NCBI RefSeq assembly: GCF_963678635.1 | Contig: NC_087062.1 | Span: 94,089,845 to 94,153,844 of the forward strand | Reading direction: 5' to 3' | DNA length: 64,000 nucleotides | DNA from: Symsagittifera roscoffensis | Taxonomy: Eukaryota > Xenacoelomorpha > Acoela > Convolutidae | In this document: positions 40,670 through 53,149 of the stretch, in pieces | Layout: each line of letters opens with the position of its first letter | Numbering within the stretch: position 1 is the first letter of the stretch | Notes under the pieces: generated by a model | Told to the model about the DNA's origin: nothing | The model's database searches: none | Seen by the model: only the letters and a program-made list of their open reading frames with translations | Program-made: the position numbers and the translations under genes

Positions 40670-41383
40670 TAAATAAGGATATATCTTAGCTTATATCATT
40701 TTGCCACCGGAGACAAAAACAACAATAGTGGACTTGAAATTGAATTTACGGTTGACCCAGGATCAACTTGTAGTATTATAAACTACCCAATTTGTCAGGG
40801 ATCGGAAAAAGTATGTCAGAAAATGACAATTTACCGATACAAAAACAAAGCAAAGCCTTATAATGGATCCGATAAACGTATGTTTGGCCATACATCTATC
40901 CAATCTTGTGTCGACACTGATGGAAAGTATCCATCCAACCACAAAGTGTGGATAACTGAGGAAAAGACTGCTAATCTATTGGGAGTAGACTTTTGTAATC
41001 TGTTCTTAAAAGCTCTGTACTTTGATATCCCCGCAGTTGAGCTAAAACCGAAAGAACGGGTAATTTCCTACGGATTGATGAACAACGATGAAAAACTTCC
41101 CAATGGGTCAAAAATTTTCTCAATTAACTTGATAGAACCCCTGTTCATTCCAGCTCGCTCAACAAACCTATACAAACACTTAGCCGAACCAAATTCATTT
41201 TTCGAAAAAGGGACTACATTCCTACCTCTAAAAAATACAACCAAAACCGAATTGGTTTTCATGATTACAGTTTGCAATCAAATTGAGCAGAGCCTGCCTA
41301 TCCTAATTGAAAATCAGAAAGATCCTCCTGTCACACTAAACAAGTGTGTACTAGGTTATGCAGTAACTGATATTCAAGGATAA
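40670..41383 (+). pseudogene. E2 protease and linker domain in one frame
   Basis: One open frame. EFTVDPGSTCSIIN is at the place of the protease active site; the usual DSG/DTG is DPG, which would abolish or impair catalysis. LLGVDFCNLF follows as the hydrophobic-Gly motif. The linker part ends LNKCVLGYAV. No stop between the two domains, unlike E1, which shows the ancestral arrangement. Confidence 0.75.
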
Positions 41384-42240
41384 GAGGATAAAATATATGC
41401 TATCCACAATTTTGATGAGTTCACAACTAGAATTTTAAACGAAAGTTCAGAGTTTCATAAATGTTTCATGATGAACAATGTTGTCAACACTACACAGGAA
41501 AGCAATACCCAATTATCCGGCCCCTGTCAAAAGTGTGTTGACTTCAAGATAAGGTCCATATTCGAATCGAATATGCCCATTGCTCATACAATATCTGCAG
41601 ATAGAACAAGGAAAAAAGGGTTTGCTGAAACGGTTCGCGAAAGGTATCCTGAATTACGACACTTTTGTAATTCTATACATGCTAATATTTACGATATTTT
41701 GATCTTCACTAAAATCCGGACAAATTCTATATAACCTGATTACCAAACAGAGGTACTTTGAGAAACCATATTACGACAATATATTCAACACTTTGTCCGA
41801 AACGAAAAATCATGCTATAGCAAATAACATTCGATTGCCCAAAATTGCTTGTGGGTTAGATAAAAATGGAATGGGAAGAAGTTTACGAAATCATTGTTGA
41901 TGTATTGCAACCTTCTGGAGTTACTATATTTGTTTATGCCTCAGGACAGGAAATTAGGGTAATTTATCAGAAAAGTTTGAACAAATTGGGTCAGATATAC
42001 TCAAAGTATGCAAAAAAGAAAAGAAATTAGCAAACGACTTTTCACATGATGCAAAGAACTATTGCAGACCTCCCTCGAAAGAACAATTTAAAAAATACGG
42101 AAACAAGGAACATAATGATCGGCTGATTGCCTTCCTAGTCAACGAAACGTTTACCCAGTACTCCTTCATTGATAAAGACAAAAGAATTACCTTACAAAAG
42201 ATTGAAACAACTATTAAATTCTTATCTGTTTCGATTTCAC
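41384..42240 (+). pseudogene. E2 pre-RT region
   Basis: Continues in the protease frame after one TAA. 41468-41734 contains CQKCVDFKIRS and ERYPELRHFC; around 42050-42230 the content is CRPPSKEQFKKYGNKE and FLVNETFTQYSF. The second part recurs at 47340-47570. Not recognised, though it lies where E1 has only a few dozen codons. Confidence 0.5.
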
Positions 42241-42369
42241 ACAAAATGATACATCGGATGATGAGTTTTCAGACCTAATTCAGATTTTGATAGAGGATCA
42301 GGATATAATTTCTCATCAAAAATATGATATTGGGAAAACAAAGCATAAATTCCAAATACCAAGACAAAA

Positions 42370-42900
42370 AAAAACGCAATGTTCAAAAAACAACGGCCTA
42401 GTAAAATCCCAGTCCATCTTAGAGATAAGTTAAAAAAATTGATGGATGAACTAATCCAAGCAGGTATATTCAGAGAACTAAATGAAAAAGATGATATGAA
42501 CTCATGATTTTTAAATCCAGTCATCATCCTCCCAAAAAAAAGACTACGTTAAAATGGTTTTGGATGCTAGGTATCTGAACTCAATCACGGACACTAGCAA
42601 CTGTAGTTGGACATTAGAACCACTACAAGTTCTCCCAGCCAGAATAAATGGATCATACTTCACAAGTAGTGATCTTTCATGTGCCTACCATCAAGTTCCT
42701 CTAACAGATGAGGCTCAGAAATTAACAAGCTTTTTTGTAGAAGGTAGACAATATAACTACGAAGTTGGTTTCTATGGCTTGAAGCCGCTTCCAAATTTCT
42801 TCACTAAACTAATGAGATACGCTTTCGGACCACTCATTAAAAAAAGCAATCACTTAGATAGACGACACTCTGTTGCAGAGTCAAAATAAAAATTAAATAT
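42370..42900 (+). pseudogene. E2 reverse transcriptase, copy 1 (truncated)
   Basis: Start of RT, FKKQRPSKIPVHLRDK, then after frame changes VLDARYLNSITD, SSDLSCAYHQVPL (motif A Asp) and GFYGLKPLPNFF (motif B). The catalytic box reads with a TAG in place of its Tyr codon (*IDD) at about 42860 and in another frame. RNase H is deleted soon after. Confidence 0.85.
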
Positions 42901-43009
42901 TTGATACAATTCGAGAATATCACTCTGTTACGGAAAACCTACCTAAAAGCTGCCCCTATGTTCCAGAAAAGGAGAACTTTCTCATAGATTCTTCAAATAT
43001 CAGGTCATA

Positions 43010-43765
43010 TTGGCAAAATTTAACAATCTGAAAATATTATATACCCCAGGTTCAAACCTAGCCTTTTCTGGCTTATTGAGCCAAAATTTGCCCATCAATG
43101 ATATCAAAAAATATCATTTTGAACACAAAACTATTCCGAATGAGATAAAGTTCATCCTGGACAATGGAGAACAAATTTGTTATTCAGTTCTTCATAAAGA
43201 TGATAACAAAATATGTCAGAACGATTGCTATCCGGTCATTGCTCAATTGTAAGTCGGAAAAAGGAAGTTGATCAATATAAGTGACAGAGGAGACTTCAGT
43301 ATTAAAGATGCTCCAGACTATTTTGAGAAATCTCGTAGTGCGATTCAGAATATAACAGATTTGCTCCGATTTGGCAAACAAGCTTTATTGTAGAAGGTAA
43401 ACAATATAACTAACAAGGTGGTTTCTATGGCTTGAAGCCGGTTCCAAATTTCTGTTTGGAACCGACTGTTTATCCCAGATATAAATGATGAAAACATTTA
43501 TGAGGAAATCCCAGATGAAGTATCAGCACTTATTTATCCATTGGAAACTTCAGAATGGCTTGACTTATATGAGGGCAATATCAAGAACAACCTCTTCAAA
43601 GATCTGGTTAAAGCTAAAATTTATTTTGAAAACAAAACCAGGAACCTGAAATTAATTGAACGTCTTCGTCTCCAATTTGAAGAGAATAAATCTGGTTCTC
43701 TTGAACTGATAGCTAAAATGACTGACTTTCTAAAAGACGCAAATTTAGATATTGAAACCATTTAG
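43010..43765 (+). pseudogene. E2 RNase H end and RH-IN connection, copy 1
   Basis: 43010-43252 holds FNNLKILYTPGSNLAFSG, the last RNase H segment, though the final Asp position (LALPD in E1) reads LAFSG. 43541-43765 continues the connection (SEWLDLYEGNIKNNLF). A duplicated scrap of RT (TAGAAGGTAAACAATATAACTA) is wedged between at about 43390-43460. Confidence 0.6.
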
Positions 43766-44039
43766 GGCAATGTAACGATACTGTAACCATAGACATTAAA
43801 AATTGCATGAACCAAAACGAAAAGCCAGAAAGAAACAAAAAAAGCTTTTTATAGCAAAGAAAAAAGTTTAAAAACTTTTATCGGGCAATTTGAATAATCA
43901 TTCATTGAAGACCAACATGATCTTTTATGCATTAATATAATGATGACAACACTAAGATCCAAAAAATTTGCTTGTCAATCTCCTTATTGTTAAATTGCTT
44001 TGAATTAGCTCATAAACATCCTCTAAAGGTCATCACGGC

Positions 44040-45380
44040 GAAACAAAAACTTTGGAAAAAATTGGGTCAACATGCCTCTTCATGATTGTCTAGAATGTCA
44101 GAAGAGTAAATCTAAAGAAAAAATCTGAATGAAGCTCATTTGCAACACTGGGGACAACTAGGAACAATTCCATTGAAAACAATCCACATCGATCATAAAG
44201 CTCCACTTAGACCATCAAGTCACGCCAAAAATTTTTGCTTTGTTGTGATAGATGCCTTTTTTAGATATCTGCAAGTATATCCATGCACCCTTGCAGACTC
44301 TAAAGAAACCATTAAGCTCTTAGAGAAATACATCACAACATTTGGTACCCCACAACAATTTATTCATGATCATGGAAATGCATTCATGAGTTACAATTTT
44401 GTTCATTGGTCTTCTGAGTTGGTAATAACATTAGGACCAAAAACTACATACTCGCCTTGGACTAACGATAAAGTCGAAGTCCAAAATAAACAATCAACCC
44501 AGTACTTTTGTCAATTCTTGAGTAATTCAGTCTCAAACTGATCTGAATTAACAAATAAATTTGCTTTTGCTCATAACATCGCGTTTAATTCAAGTACAGG
44601 TTACAGTCCAAACTAAATTGTTTTTGCTATAAAACCTCAGGTTCCCCTTAGCCTTAAATTAGGCCTCTACCGCGACGGAAAAAAAAGTGTATGTCTGATT
44701 TCTGCGCTGGTCTCGAAAGTCATGCTCATACCGAGCACACGTCAAACAATGAGACCATAGATAGATTTCTAAAAAATCAAAATTCAGTTGAAATAATAAA
44801 AACGATTTCAAGTTATTGTATAGTAACACGTATACCAAATACCGCCTCATCACCAACAAGGGCCACATGTTCCGAAATCAATTTAAATTAGGACGGCCTA
44901 TAAAAGACGGCACAAAAGTGTTAGTAGTAAACAAATCTAAGCCACTATTAAAATCACAAAAATTTTTAAATCTAAGATCCGGACCTTATACCGTTATTGA
45001 AAAAATCACGGAAGTTACGTACGGAGTTCAACATAATTTCACTAACGAAAAAAAGATTGTTCAATCATGTTGTTGAATAGTTTCCTAAAGAGAAACAAAT
45101 GCCCAAACTACTGCGAGAGTACTCTGACGAGTTGTTTTTGAGTGATTTTTATGACCATATAACAAATCAACAAATCAACTCTTTCAATAAACCTAAACCA
45201 GTTGAAAATCCGCTATATACATTTTGGCCAGTAGTAAGCAAGGGTTATCAACAAATGACTGAGAATGACTCTACAATTGAAAATCAAAATAAAACATTAG
45301 TACATAAACAATCATTGGATTCAGGTAGAGAAACTATGCATCTAAAAACTTTGACAACTCCTAAGCCTTCTACTAGTTAA
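44040..45380 (+). pseudogene. E2 integrase, copy 1
   Basis: Core at 44140-44541: HIDHKAPLRP (first Asp), FIHDHGNAF (second Asp) and DKVEVQNK (Glu). Upstream zinc-finger Cys are seen in HDCLECQKSKS with a frame break. 44816-45076 is the C-terminal GPY/F module (LRSGPYTVIEKI). 45099-45380 is the polar tail. Three or more frame changes. Confidence 0.85.
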
Positions 45381-45834
45381 TCTAATAGTTACGGCCACCG
45401 CTGCCAACGTAGCCACAGTATAAATCCTAACACTAGTCAATCAAATGACCTTGCCCGCCGCCACCCCAATATAACAACACATTACAATATTCACCGTCGA
45501 CCTGATTTCCATCGTTCATCTGAATCATCAAATAGCGTTGCTGAAAGGTGAAAAAATCCTCATAGCTCTCTAGAAAATTTCTATGAAAACACCCGGTCCA
45601 CACCTGGATAACTTTCTCAATCTAAAAAACCTAAACAACACTTCTTCATGCTATTTTTTATGGAATTACTATTCCATCTAATCTAATTCATAAATTTAAA
45701 AAGCAAAAATAAACACTAACTGTTCATTTGGCCAATCATAATATTTTTAAACTATTTTTATGGCTTTCCTTTTTTGTATTAAATCTTTCTTAATGAAAAA
45801 ACAAAACTTCAAGAACAATTTATATAGATTAAAC

Positions 45835-46545
45835 TTAAAAACAGTTTTTATAAATAGGCGAATTTACATCCGCAAAGAATTTGATCAATTTCAAGGCTGC
45901 CATCTTTTCGAGAGAATTCTTGGCAGCACTACTCAGACTCCTCACTGCAAACTGCAGAACTGAATAGGGCGGCCACCATACCTGGTAGATCTCCTCCAAC
46001 ATTATGTCCAACTGTACTTTTCTTGTGAAGTCATCTTCCCATTCAGACATTTCAAGGAATTCTTTTTGGAACTAAAAAAAAATATACGCTTTTTATATAT
46101 TTTTTTTGTTGTTGCCATCCCAATTAAAGAAAAAAATTTTTTTATTTGATTTCAATTTATATTATGGGTGTATAGCTAAGGAAACTTACACATTGTCCAA
46201 AAAATAAGGACAAAAAATCTATCGTCTCCACTGAGACTAAATCAGCCTCAATCCACGGACTCCATATCGTTGTCGCGTGATATTGGCTCTGGAGTGAGCC
46301 CAGTTGGAACAGCTTCTCGAATTTATCACAGAATAGCTCCAGACAAAGCTCCTGTCCACCCACAGCATCATTTCCATTGGTGTAAAATTCAGACCCTTTC
46401 CCACCAACCCATCGTATAAGCAAAACCTCCTTTCGACTTCCTTGTTCTCCTGCAAGGCTTCGTGAATAAAATCCAACTCCTCTCTCAACTTTAAAAATCT
46501 TGCAGTAAAATCAACTAAATTATCTTCAAGTTCGACAAATTTCAT
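45835..46545 (-). pseudogene. Antisense intron-containing gene fragment in E2, copy 1
   Basis: Minus strand. An exon ending at 46190 (TTTGGACAATGT/GTAAGT) and one starting at 46071 after TTTTTTTTTAG join in phase across a 118-bp intron (46072-46189). Upstream exon content includes SLAGEQGSRKEVLLIRW, GGKGSEFYTNGND, CDKFEKLFQLG and LSLFFGQC; downstream exon FQKEFLEMSEWEDDF, EEIYQVWWPPYSVLQF, then a stop at 45835. The upstream exon frame opens after a GCAAG acceptor-like site near 46500. An alternative frame there with an ATG at 46545 exists but is less conserved between the two copies. Not recognised. Antisense to the element, which lets an intron survive reverse transcription. Confidence 0.6.
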
Positions 46546-47040
46546 TTTTTTAATATAGGAATGAAAGAACTTTTTTTAAAGAACAACAGACGTTTTTTTT
46601 AAAAAAAACAATAAATGTGTTTTCAACAATTGAGCTAAGAATAATTTTGCTTTTAGTTCTCTTTTAACTTTTAAAGAGAGATGTTTTCAATTTTTGTCCT
46701 CCTGCAATAAGGAAGGGGAACGCAGTTGCTACGTCCTAACAAACAGCATAAACGAGTGGAAAAAGCACGTTATTGAACACGAGTGAAAAAAACCACCATT
46801 TTAATAAACGAGTGCCGAAGTGATAACGACTTAAACCGAGTCACCTCCGAAATATGCCAAATAACAACGGCCAATTACAGCTTAGATTTGCAAAAAATAA
46901 AAACAGCCTTTAAAAAATAACTGATGTACAGTTACTTGCATTTCAACTCAATTTCACATTTTGCATTCTAACCTCCTCTCTCCAACTTATAATTATCCTG
47001 AATTCCTCAACTTAACAACAAATCTAACTCACATTACCAA
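46540..47040. repeat. E2 internal repeat X, copy 1
   Basis: CCTCCTGCAATAAGGA, GTTGCTACGTCCTAACAAAC, AACGACTTAAA.CGAGTCACC and TGCATTCTAACCTCCTCTC recur in the same order at 47880-48390 and 52590-53060. Lies upstream of the antisense gene, so it may hold its promoter; it also lies before each pol block. Confidence 0.8.
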
Positions 47041-47880
47041 ACAGAGGTACTTTCAGAAACCCTATTACGACAATATATTCAACACCTTGTCCGATACGAA
47101 AAATCATGCTATAGCAAATAACATTCGAACGCCCAAAATCGCTTGTGGTTTAGATAAAAATGGAATGGGAAGAAGTTTACAAAATCATTGTTGATGTATT
47201 GCAACCTTCTGGAGTTACTATATTTGTTAATGCTTCAGGACAGGAAATCAGGGAAATTTATCAGAAAAGTTTGAACAAATTGGGTCAGATATACTCAAAG
47301 TATGCAAAAAAGAAAAGGAATTAGCAAACGACTTTTCACATGATGCAAAGAACTATTGCAGACCTCCCTCGAAAGAACAATTTAAAAAATACGGAAACAA
47401 GGAACATAATGATCGGCTGATTGCCTTCCTAGTCAACGAAACGTTTACCCAGTACTCCTTCATTGATAAAGACAAACGAATTACCTTACAAAAGGTTGAA
47501 ACAACTATTAAATTCTTATCTGTTTCGATTTCACACAAAATGATACATCGGATGATGAGTTTGCAGACCTAATTCAGATTTTGATAGAGGATCAGGATAT
47601 TTTTTCTCATCACAAATATGATATTTGGAAAACAACGCATAAACTCCAATTACCAAGTACTAAAAAAAACGCAATGTTCAAAAAACAACGACCTAGTAAA
47701 ATCCCAGTCCATCTAAGAGATAAATTAGACAAATTGATGGATGAACTAATCCAAGCAGGTATAATCAGAGAACTAAATGAAAAAGATGATATGAACCCAT
47801 GATTTTTAAGCCCAGTCATCATCCTCCCAAAAAAAGACTACGTTTTGGATGCTAGGTATCTGAACTCAATCACAACTTTG
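47040..47880 (+). pseudogene. E2 pre-RT/RT start, copy 2
   Basis: Duplicate of 41740-42590. Contains FKKQRPSKIPVHLRDK and DELIQAGIIRELNEK at 47581-47802, then breaks off at VLDARYLNSI-like codons (about 47850) into the next X repeat. Confidence 0.8.
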
Positions 47881-48390
47881 AAAATCTTGCTGTAAAATCA
47901 ACTAAATTATCTCCAGGTTCGACAAAATTGATTTTTAAAAAAAATGGGAATAAAAGAATTTTGTTTTTTAATAACAACAGACAATAAATGCAATTTCAAC
48001 CATTGAGCTAAGAATAATGTTGCTTTTAGATCTCTCTTATAGAGAGTTGTTTTTTTCCTCCTGCAATAAGGAAGGGGATTGCAGTTGCTACGTCCTAACA
48101 AACAGCATAAACGAGTGGAAAAACCACGTTATTGAACACGAATGAAAAAAACCACATTTTTAAAAAACAAGTGCCAAAATGATAACGACTTAAAACGAGT
48201 CACCTCCTAAAGACGCCGAATAACAACGGCCAATTACAGCTTAGATTTGCAAAAAAGCAAAAACTGCCTTTAAAATTAACTGATGTACAGTTACATGCAT
48301 TTCAACTCAATTTCACGTTTTGCATTCTAACCTCCTCTCTCAAATTTATAAATTTCCTGAATTCCTCAACTAAAAGAACAAATCTAACTC
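47880..48390. repeat. E2 internal repeat X, copy 2
   Basis: Second copy of the 46540-47040 segment; its left end is fused to a scrap of the antisense gene start (ATCTTGCTGTAAAATCAAC). Confidence 0.8.
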
Positions 48391-48639
48391 ACATTACTAA
48401 ACAGAGGTACTTTCAGAATTCCTTTTACGAAACTAAATTTAACACCTTGTCCGAAATGAAAGATCATGCTATAGCAAATAACATTCGATCTATCGCAATG
48501 CCCAAAATCGCTTGTGGGTTAGATAAAAATGGAATGGGAAGAAGTTTACAAAATCATTTTTGATGTATTGCAACATTCTGGAGTTACTGCCTCAGGACAG
48601 AAAATCAGGGAAATGTATCAGAAAAATATGATATTCGGA

Positions 48640-49180
48640 AAACAAAGCATAAACTCCAAATACCAAGTACTAAAAAAAACGCAATGTTCAAAAACAACGA
48701 CCTATTAAAATCCCAGTCCATCTAAGAGATAAATTAGACAAATTGATGGATGAACTAATCCAAGCAGGTATAATCAGAGAACTAAATGAAAAAAATGATA
48801 TGAACCCATGATTTTTGAACCCAGTCATCATCCTCCCAAAAAAGACTACGTTTTGGATGCTAGGTATCTGAACTCAATCACGGATACTAGCAACTGTAGT
48901 TGGACATTAGAACCACTGCAAGTTCTCATGGCCAGAACAAATGGACCATACTTCACAAGTAGTGATCTTTCATGTGCCTACCATCAAGTTCCTCTAACAG
49001 ATGAGGCTCAGAAATTAACAAGCTTTTTTGTAGAAGGTAGACAATATAACTACGAAGTTGGTTTCTATGGCTTGAAGCCGCTTCCAAATTTCTTCACTAA
49101 ACTAATGAGATACGCTTTCGGACCCCTCATTAAATAAAAAAAGCAATCACTTACATAGACGACACTCTGTTGCAGAGTCA
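48640..49180 (+). pseudogene. E2 reverse transcriptase, copy 3
   Basis: Same content as copy 1 (SSDLSCAYHQVPL, GFYGLKPLPNFF). Here the YIDD codons are intact (ITYIDDTLLQS at about 49150) but out of frame because of a TAAA insertion at about 49135. Confidence 0.85.
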
Positions 49181-49323
49181 CAATAAAAATTAAATATTTG
49201 ATACAATTCGAGAATATCACTCTCTGTTACGGAAAGCCAACCTAAAAGCTGCCCCTGATAAAGAAAAGTTGAATTCCTATGCCATGTTGTATCTAAAGAT
49301 GGTCTTTCTCCAATCGCGTCACG

Positions 49324-49898
49324 ATGATAAAAAAAATGAAATCCCGTGAATCAAAAACAGACGTTCTAGGTGTATTAGGTGTTATGGGATTCTATAGCAC
49401 ATACATCGTCAATTTCCATGTAGACGCAAAATGTTTATATGAAATGGCGAATAGCAATGATAAGTTTCAGTTTCTATGGTTACCATGCCATGAAGAACTT
49501 TTTCAAAAACTGAAAGACAAATTCTGTCACGGTATCTCAAAAGCTATCCCAAATGTAAACTACCCATTCCACATACACGCCGACTCCTCAAATGTACGAT
49601 CCGGGTGTATACTCATCAAAGACTTTCCCGGAGGAAAGAGAATTGTTTCTGCTATTCGAGAGTTTTTGGTAAAGCCGAGCAGAAAATGTCGTCTCAACAT
49701 CGTGAGCTATGTGGAATGATATCTACTTTGCAAACCTATGAAAGCTACATTATAGGATCGCCCCTTCCTCTATACATATATTGTGATCATAGACTTAACC
49801 TCTTCTTATGGTCTAGAAAAGGACAACTTTCTCATAGATTCTTCAATTGGCAAAATTTAACAATCTTAAAATTATTTCTACCCCAGGTTCAAACCTAG
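49324..49898 (+). pseudogene. E2 connection and RNase H, copy 3
   Basis: Contains GVMGFYSTYIVNF and the RNase H residues HADSSNVRSG (Asp), HRELCGM (Glu) and YIYCDHRLNLF (Asp), in two frames. This is the segment deleted from copy 1. Confidence 0.85.
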
Positions 49899-50589
49899 TC
49901 TTTCCTGGCTTATTGAGCCGAAATTTGCCCGTCAATGTTATGAAAAAATATCAACTTGAACACAAAACTATTGCGAATGATTAAGGTTCATCCTGGACAA
50001 TGGGGAACAAGTTTGTGAATGGAAACAAATACTGTTTATCCCAGATATAAATGATGAAAACATTTATGAGGAAATCCCAGATGAAGTATCAGCACTTAAT
50101 GATTCTTTGGAAACTTCAGAATGGCTTGACTTATATAAGGGCAATTTCAAGAACAACCTCCTCAAAGATCTGGTTAAAGCTAAAATTATTTTGAAAACAA
50201 AACAAGAAACCTGAAATTAATTGAACGTCTTAGTCTCCAATCTGAAGAGAAAAAATCTGGTTCTCTTGAACTGATAGCTAAAATGACTGACTTTCTAAAA
50301 GACGGAAATTTAGATATTGAAACCATTTAGGGCAATGTAACGATACTGTAACCATAGACATTAAAAATTGCATGAACCAAAACGAAAAGCCAGAAAGAAA
50401 CAAAAAAAATTCTTTAGCAAAGAAAAAGGTTTAAAAACTTTTATCAGGCAATTTGATTAATCATTCATTGAAGACCAACATGATCTTTTATGCAATAATG
50501 AATTTAATGATGACAACACTAAGAGCCAAAAAAATTGCTTGACAATCTCCTTAATGTTAAATTGCTTTGAATTATCTCATAAACATCCT

Positions 50590-51960
50590 CTAGTGGTCAT
50601 CACGGCGAAACAAAAAATTTGGAAAAATCAAAAGATATTTCTATTGGCCTGGACTTCTATGAATAGGTCAAGATGCTTCTTCATGATTGTCTAGAATGTC
50701 AAAAGACTAAATCTAAAGGAAAAGATCTGAATGAAGCTCATTTGCAACAGTGGGGACAACTAGGAACAATTCAATTGAAAACAATCCACATCGATCATAA
50801 AGCTCCACTTAGACCATCAAGTCACGGCAAAATTTTTTGCTTAGTTGTGATAGATGCGTTTTCTAGATATCTGCAAGTACATCCATGCACCCATGCAGAC
50901 TCTAAAGAAACCATTAAGCTCTTAGAGAAATACATCACAACGTTTGGTATCCCACAACAATTTATTCATGTTTCATGAGTTACGATTTTGCTCATTGGTC
51001 TTCTGAGTTGGGAATAACATTAAGACCAAGAACTACATACTCGCCTTGGACTAACGGAAAAGTCGAGGTCCAAAATAAACACTCAACCCAGTACTTTGGA
51101 CATTTCTTGAGTATTTCGGTCTCAAAATGGTCTAAATAAACAAATAAATTTGCTTTTGCTCATAACACCGCGTTTAATTCAAGTACAGGTTACACTCCAT
51201 ACTAAATTGTTTTTGCTATAAATCCTCAGGTTCCCCTTAGCCTTAAATTAGGCCTCTACCGCGACGGGAAAAAATGTATGTCTAATTTCTGCGCTGGTCT
51301 CCAAAGTCATGCTCATACCGAGCACAAGTCAAACAATGAGACCATAGATAGATTTCTATATCAAATTTCAGCTGAAATAATAAAAACGATTTCAAGTTAT
51401 TGTATAGTAACGCCTATACTCATTGCCGCCTCATCACTAACAAGGCCCTCATGTTCCGAAATCAATTTAAATTAGGACGGCCTATAAAAGAAGGTACAAA
51501 AATGTTAGTAATAAACAGATCTAAGCCACTATTAAAACCACCAAAACTTTTAAATCTAAGATCCGGACCTTATACCGTGATTGAAAAAATCACGGAAGTT
51601 ACGTACGGAGTTCAACATGATTTCACTAACGAAAAAAAGATTGTTCAATCATGTTGTTGAATACTTTCCTAAAGAGAAACAAATGACCAAACTACTGCCA
51701 GAGTACTCTGACGATTTGTTTTCAAGTGATTTTTATGACCATATAACAAATAAACAAATCAACTCTTTCAATAAATCTAAACCAGTTGAAAATCCGCTAT
51801 ATACATTTTGGCCAGTAATAAACAATGGTTATCAACAAATGACTGAGAATGAGAATGACTCTACAATTGAAAATCAAAATAAAACATTAGTACATGAACA
51901 ATCATTGGATTCAGGTAAAGATATTATGCATCTAAGATCAATTTCAGTTTTGCCATCTTT
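50590..51960 (+). pseudogene. E2 integrase, copy 2
   Basis: Zinc finger Cys in HDCLECQKTKS, core HIDHKAPLRP and IDAFSRYLQVHPC. A deletion removes the second Asp region (IHVS then stop at about 50978), after which TYSPWTNGKVEVQNKH keeps the Glu. 51400-51660 has the GPY/F module, 51660-51960 the tail. Confidence 0.85.
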
Positions 51961-52598
51961 TCGAGCGAATTCTTGGCAGCACTACTCAGGCTCCTCACTG
52001 CAAACTGCAGAACTGAATAGGGCGGCCACCATGCCTGGTAGATCTCCTCCAACATTATGTCCAACTGTACTTTTCTTGTGAAGTCATCTTCCCATTCAGA
52101 CATTTCAAGGAATTCTTTTTGGAACTAAAAAAAAATATACGCTTTTTATATATTTTTTTTGTTGTTGCCATCCCAATTAAAGAAAAAAAATTTTTTATTT
52201 GATTTCAATTTATATTATGGGTGTATAGCTAAGGAAACTTACACATTGTCCAAAAAATAAGGACAAAAAATCTATCGTCTCCACTGAGACTAAATCAGCC
52301 CCAATCCACGGAGTCCATATCGTTGTCGCGTGATATTGGCTCTGGAGTGAGCCCAGTTGGAACAGCTTCTCGAATTTATCACAGAATAGCTCCAGACAAA
52401 GCTCCTGTCCACCCACAGCATCATTTCCATTGGTGTAAAATTCAGACCCTTTCCCACCAACCCATCGTATAAGCAAAACCTCCTTTCGACTTCCTTGTTC
52501 TCCTGCAAGGCTTCGTGAGTAAAATCCAACTCCTCTCTCAACTTTGATAATCTTGCAGTAAAATCAATTAAATTATTTTTAGATTCGAAAAAACTCAT
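51950..52598 (-). pseudogene. Antisense intron-containing gene fragment in E2, copy 2
   Basis: Same exon-intron-exon as copy 1; intron 52125-52242, again 118 bp with GTAAGT and a T-run AG. The last exon is cut after SSAAKNSLEKM-like codons by the junction to the integrase tail. Between the copies, differences in the frame leading to FFGQC are mostly silent or conservative, whereas the competing frame changes more. Confidence 0.6.
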
Positions 52599-53060
52599 TT
52601 TTTTTAAAATAGGAACAAAAGAATTTTTTTTATAACAACAGACGATAAATGCATTTTCAACAATTGAGCTAAGATTAATGTTGCTTTTAGTTCTTTCTTA
52701 TATAGAGATGTTTTTAATTTTTTTCCCTCCTGCAATAAGGAGGGGGAATGCAGTTGCTACGTCCTAACAAACAGCATAAACTAGTGGAAAAACCATGTTA
52801 TTGAACACGAGTGAAAAAACCACAATTTTAAAAAAAAAGTGCTGAAGTGATAACGACTTAAAACGAGTCACCTCCGAAAGACGCCGAATAACAACTACCA
52901 ATTACAGCTTAGATTTGCAAAAAAGCAAAAACAGCCTTTAAAAGTTAACTGATATACAGTTACTTGCATTCCAACTCAATTTCACATTTCGCATTCTAAC
53001 CTCCTCTCTCCAACTTATAAATATCCAGAATTCTTCAACTAAAACAAAAAATCCAACTCA
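52590..53060. repeat. E2 internal repeat X, copy 3
   Basis: Third copy of the X segment, immediately before env. Confidence 0.8.
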
Positions 53061-53149
53061 TATTCCTCATCGGAAAAATATCCACAAAACGACAAATTCT
53101 AGCGTTGAACTAGAGGAAGGTGAACTGATGGATCAAGATCCCATTCTAA

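Noticed and set aside
46237-46545. ATG-initiated 102-codon frame in the antisense gene
   Set aside because: Less conserved between the two copies than the frame that runs in phase into the splice donor; I keep it only as an alternative start.
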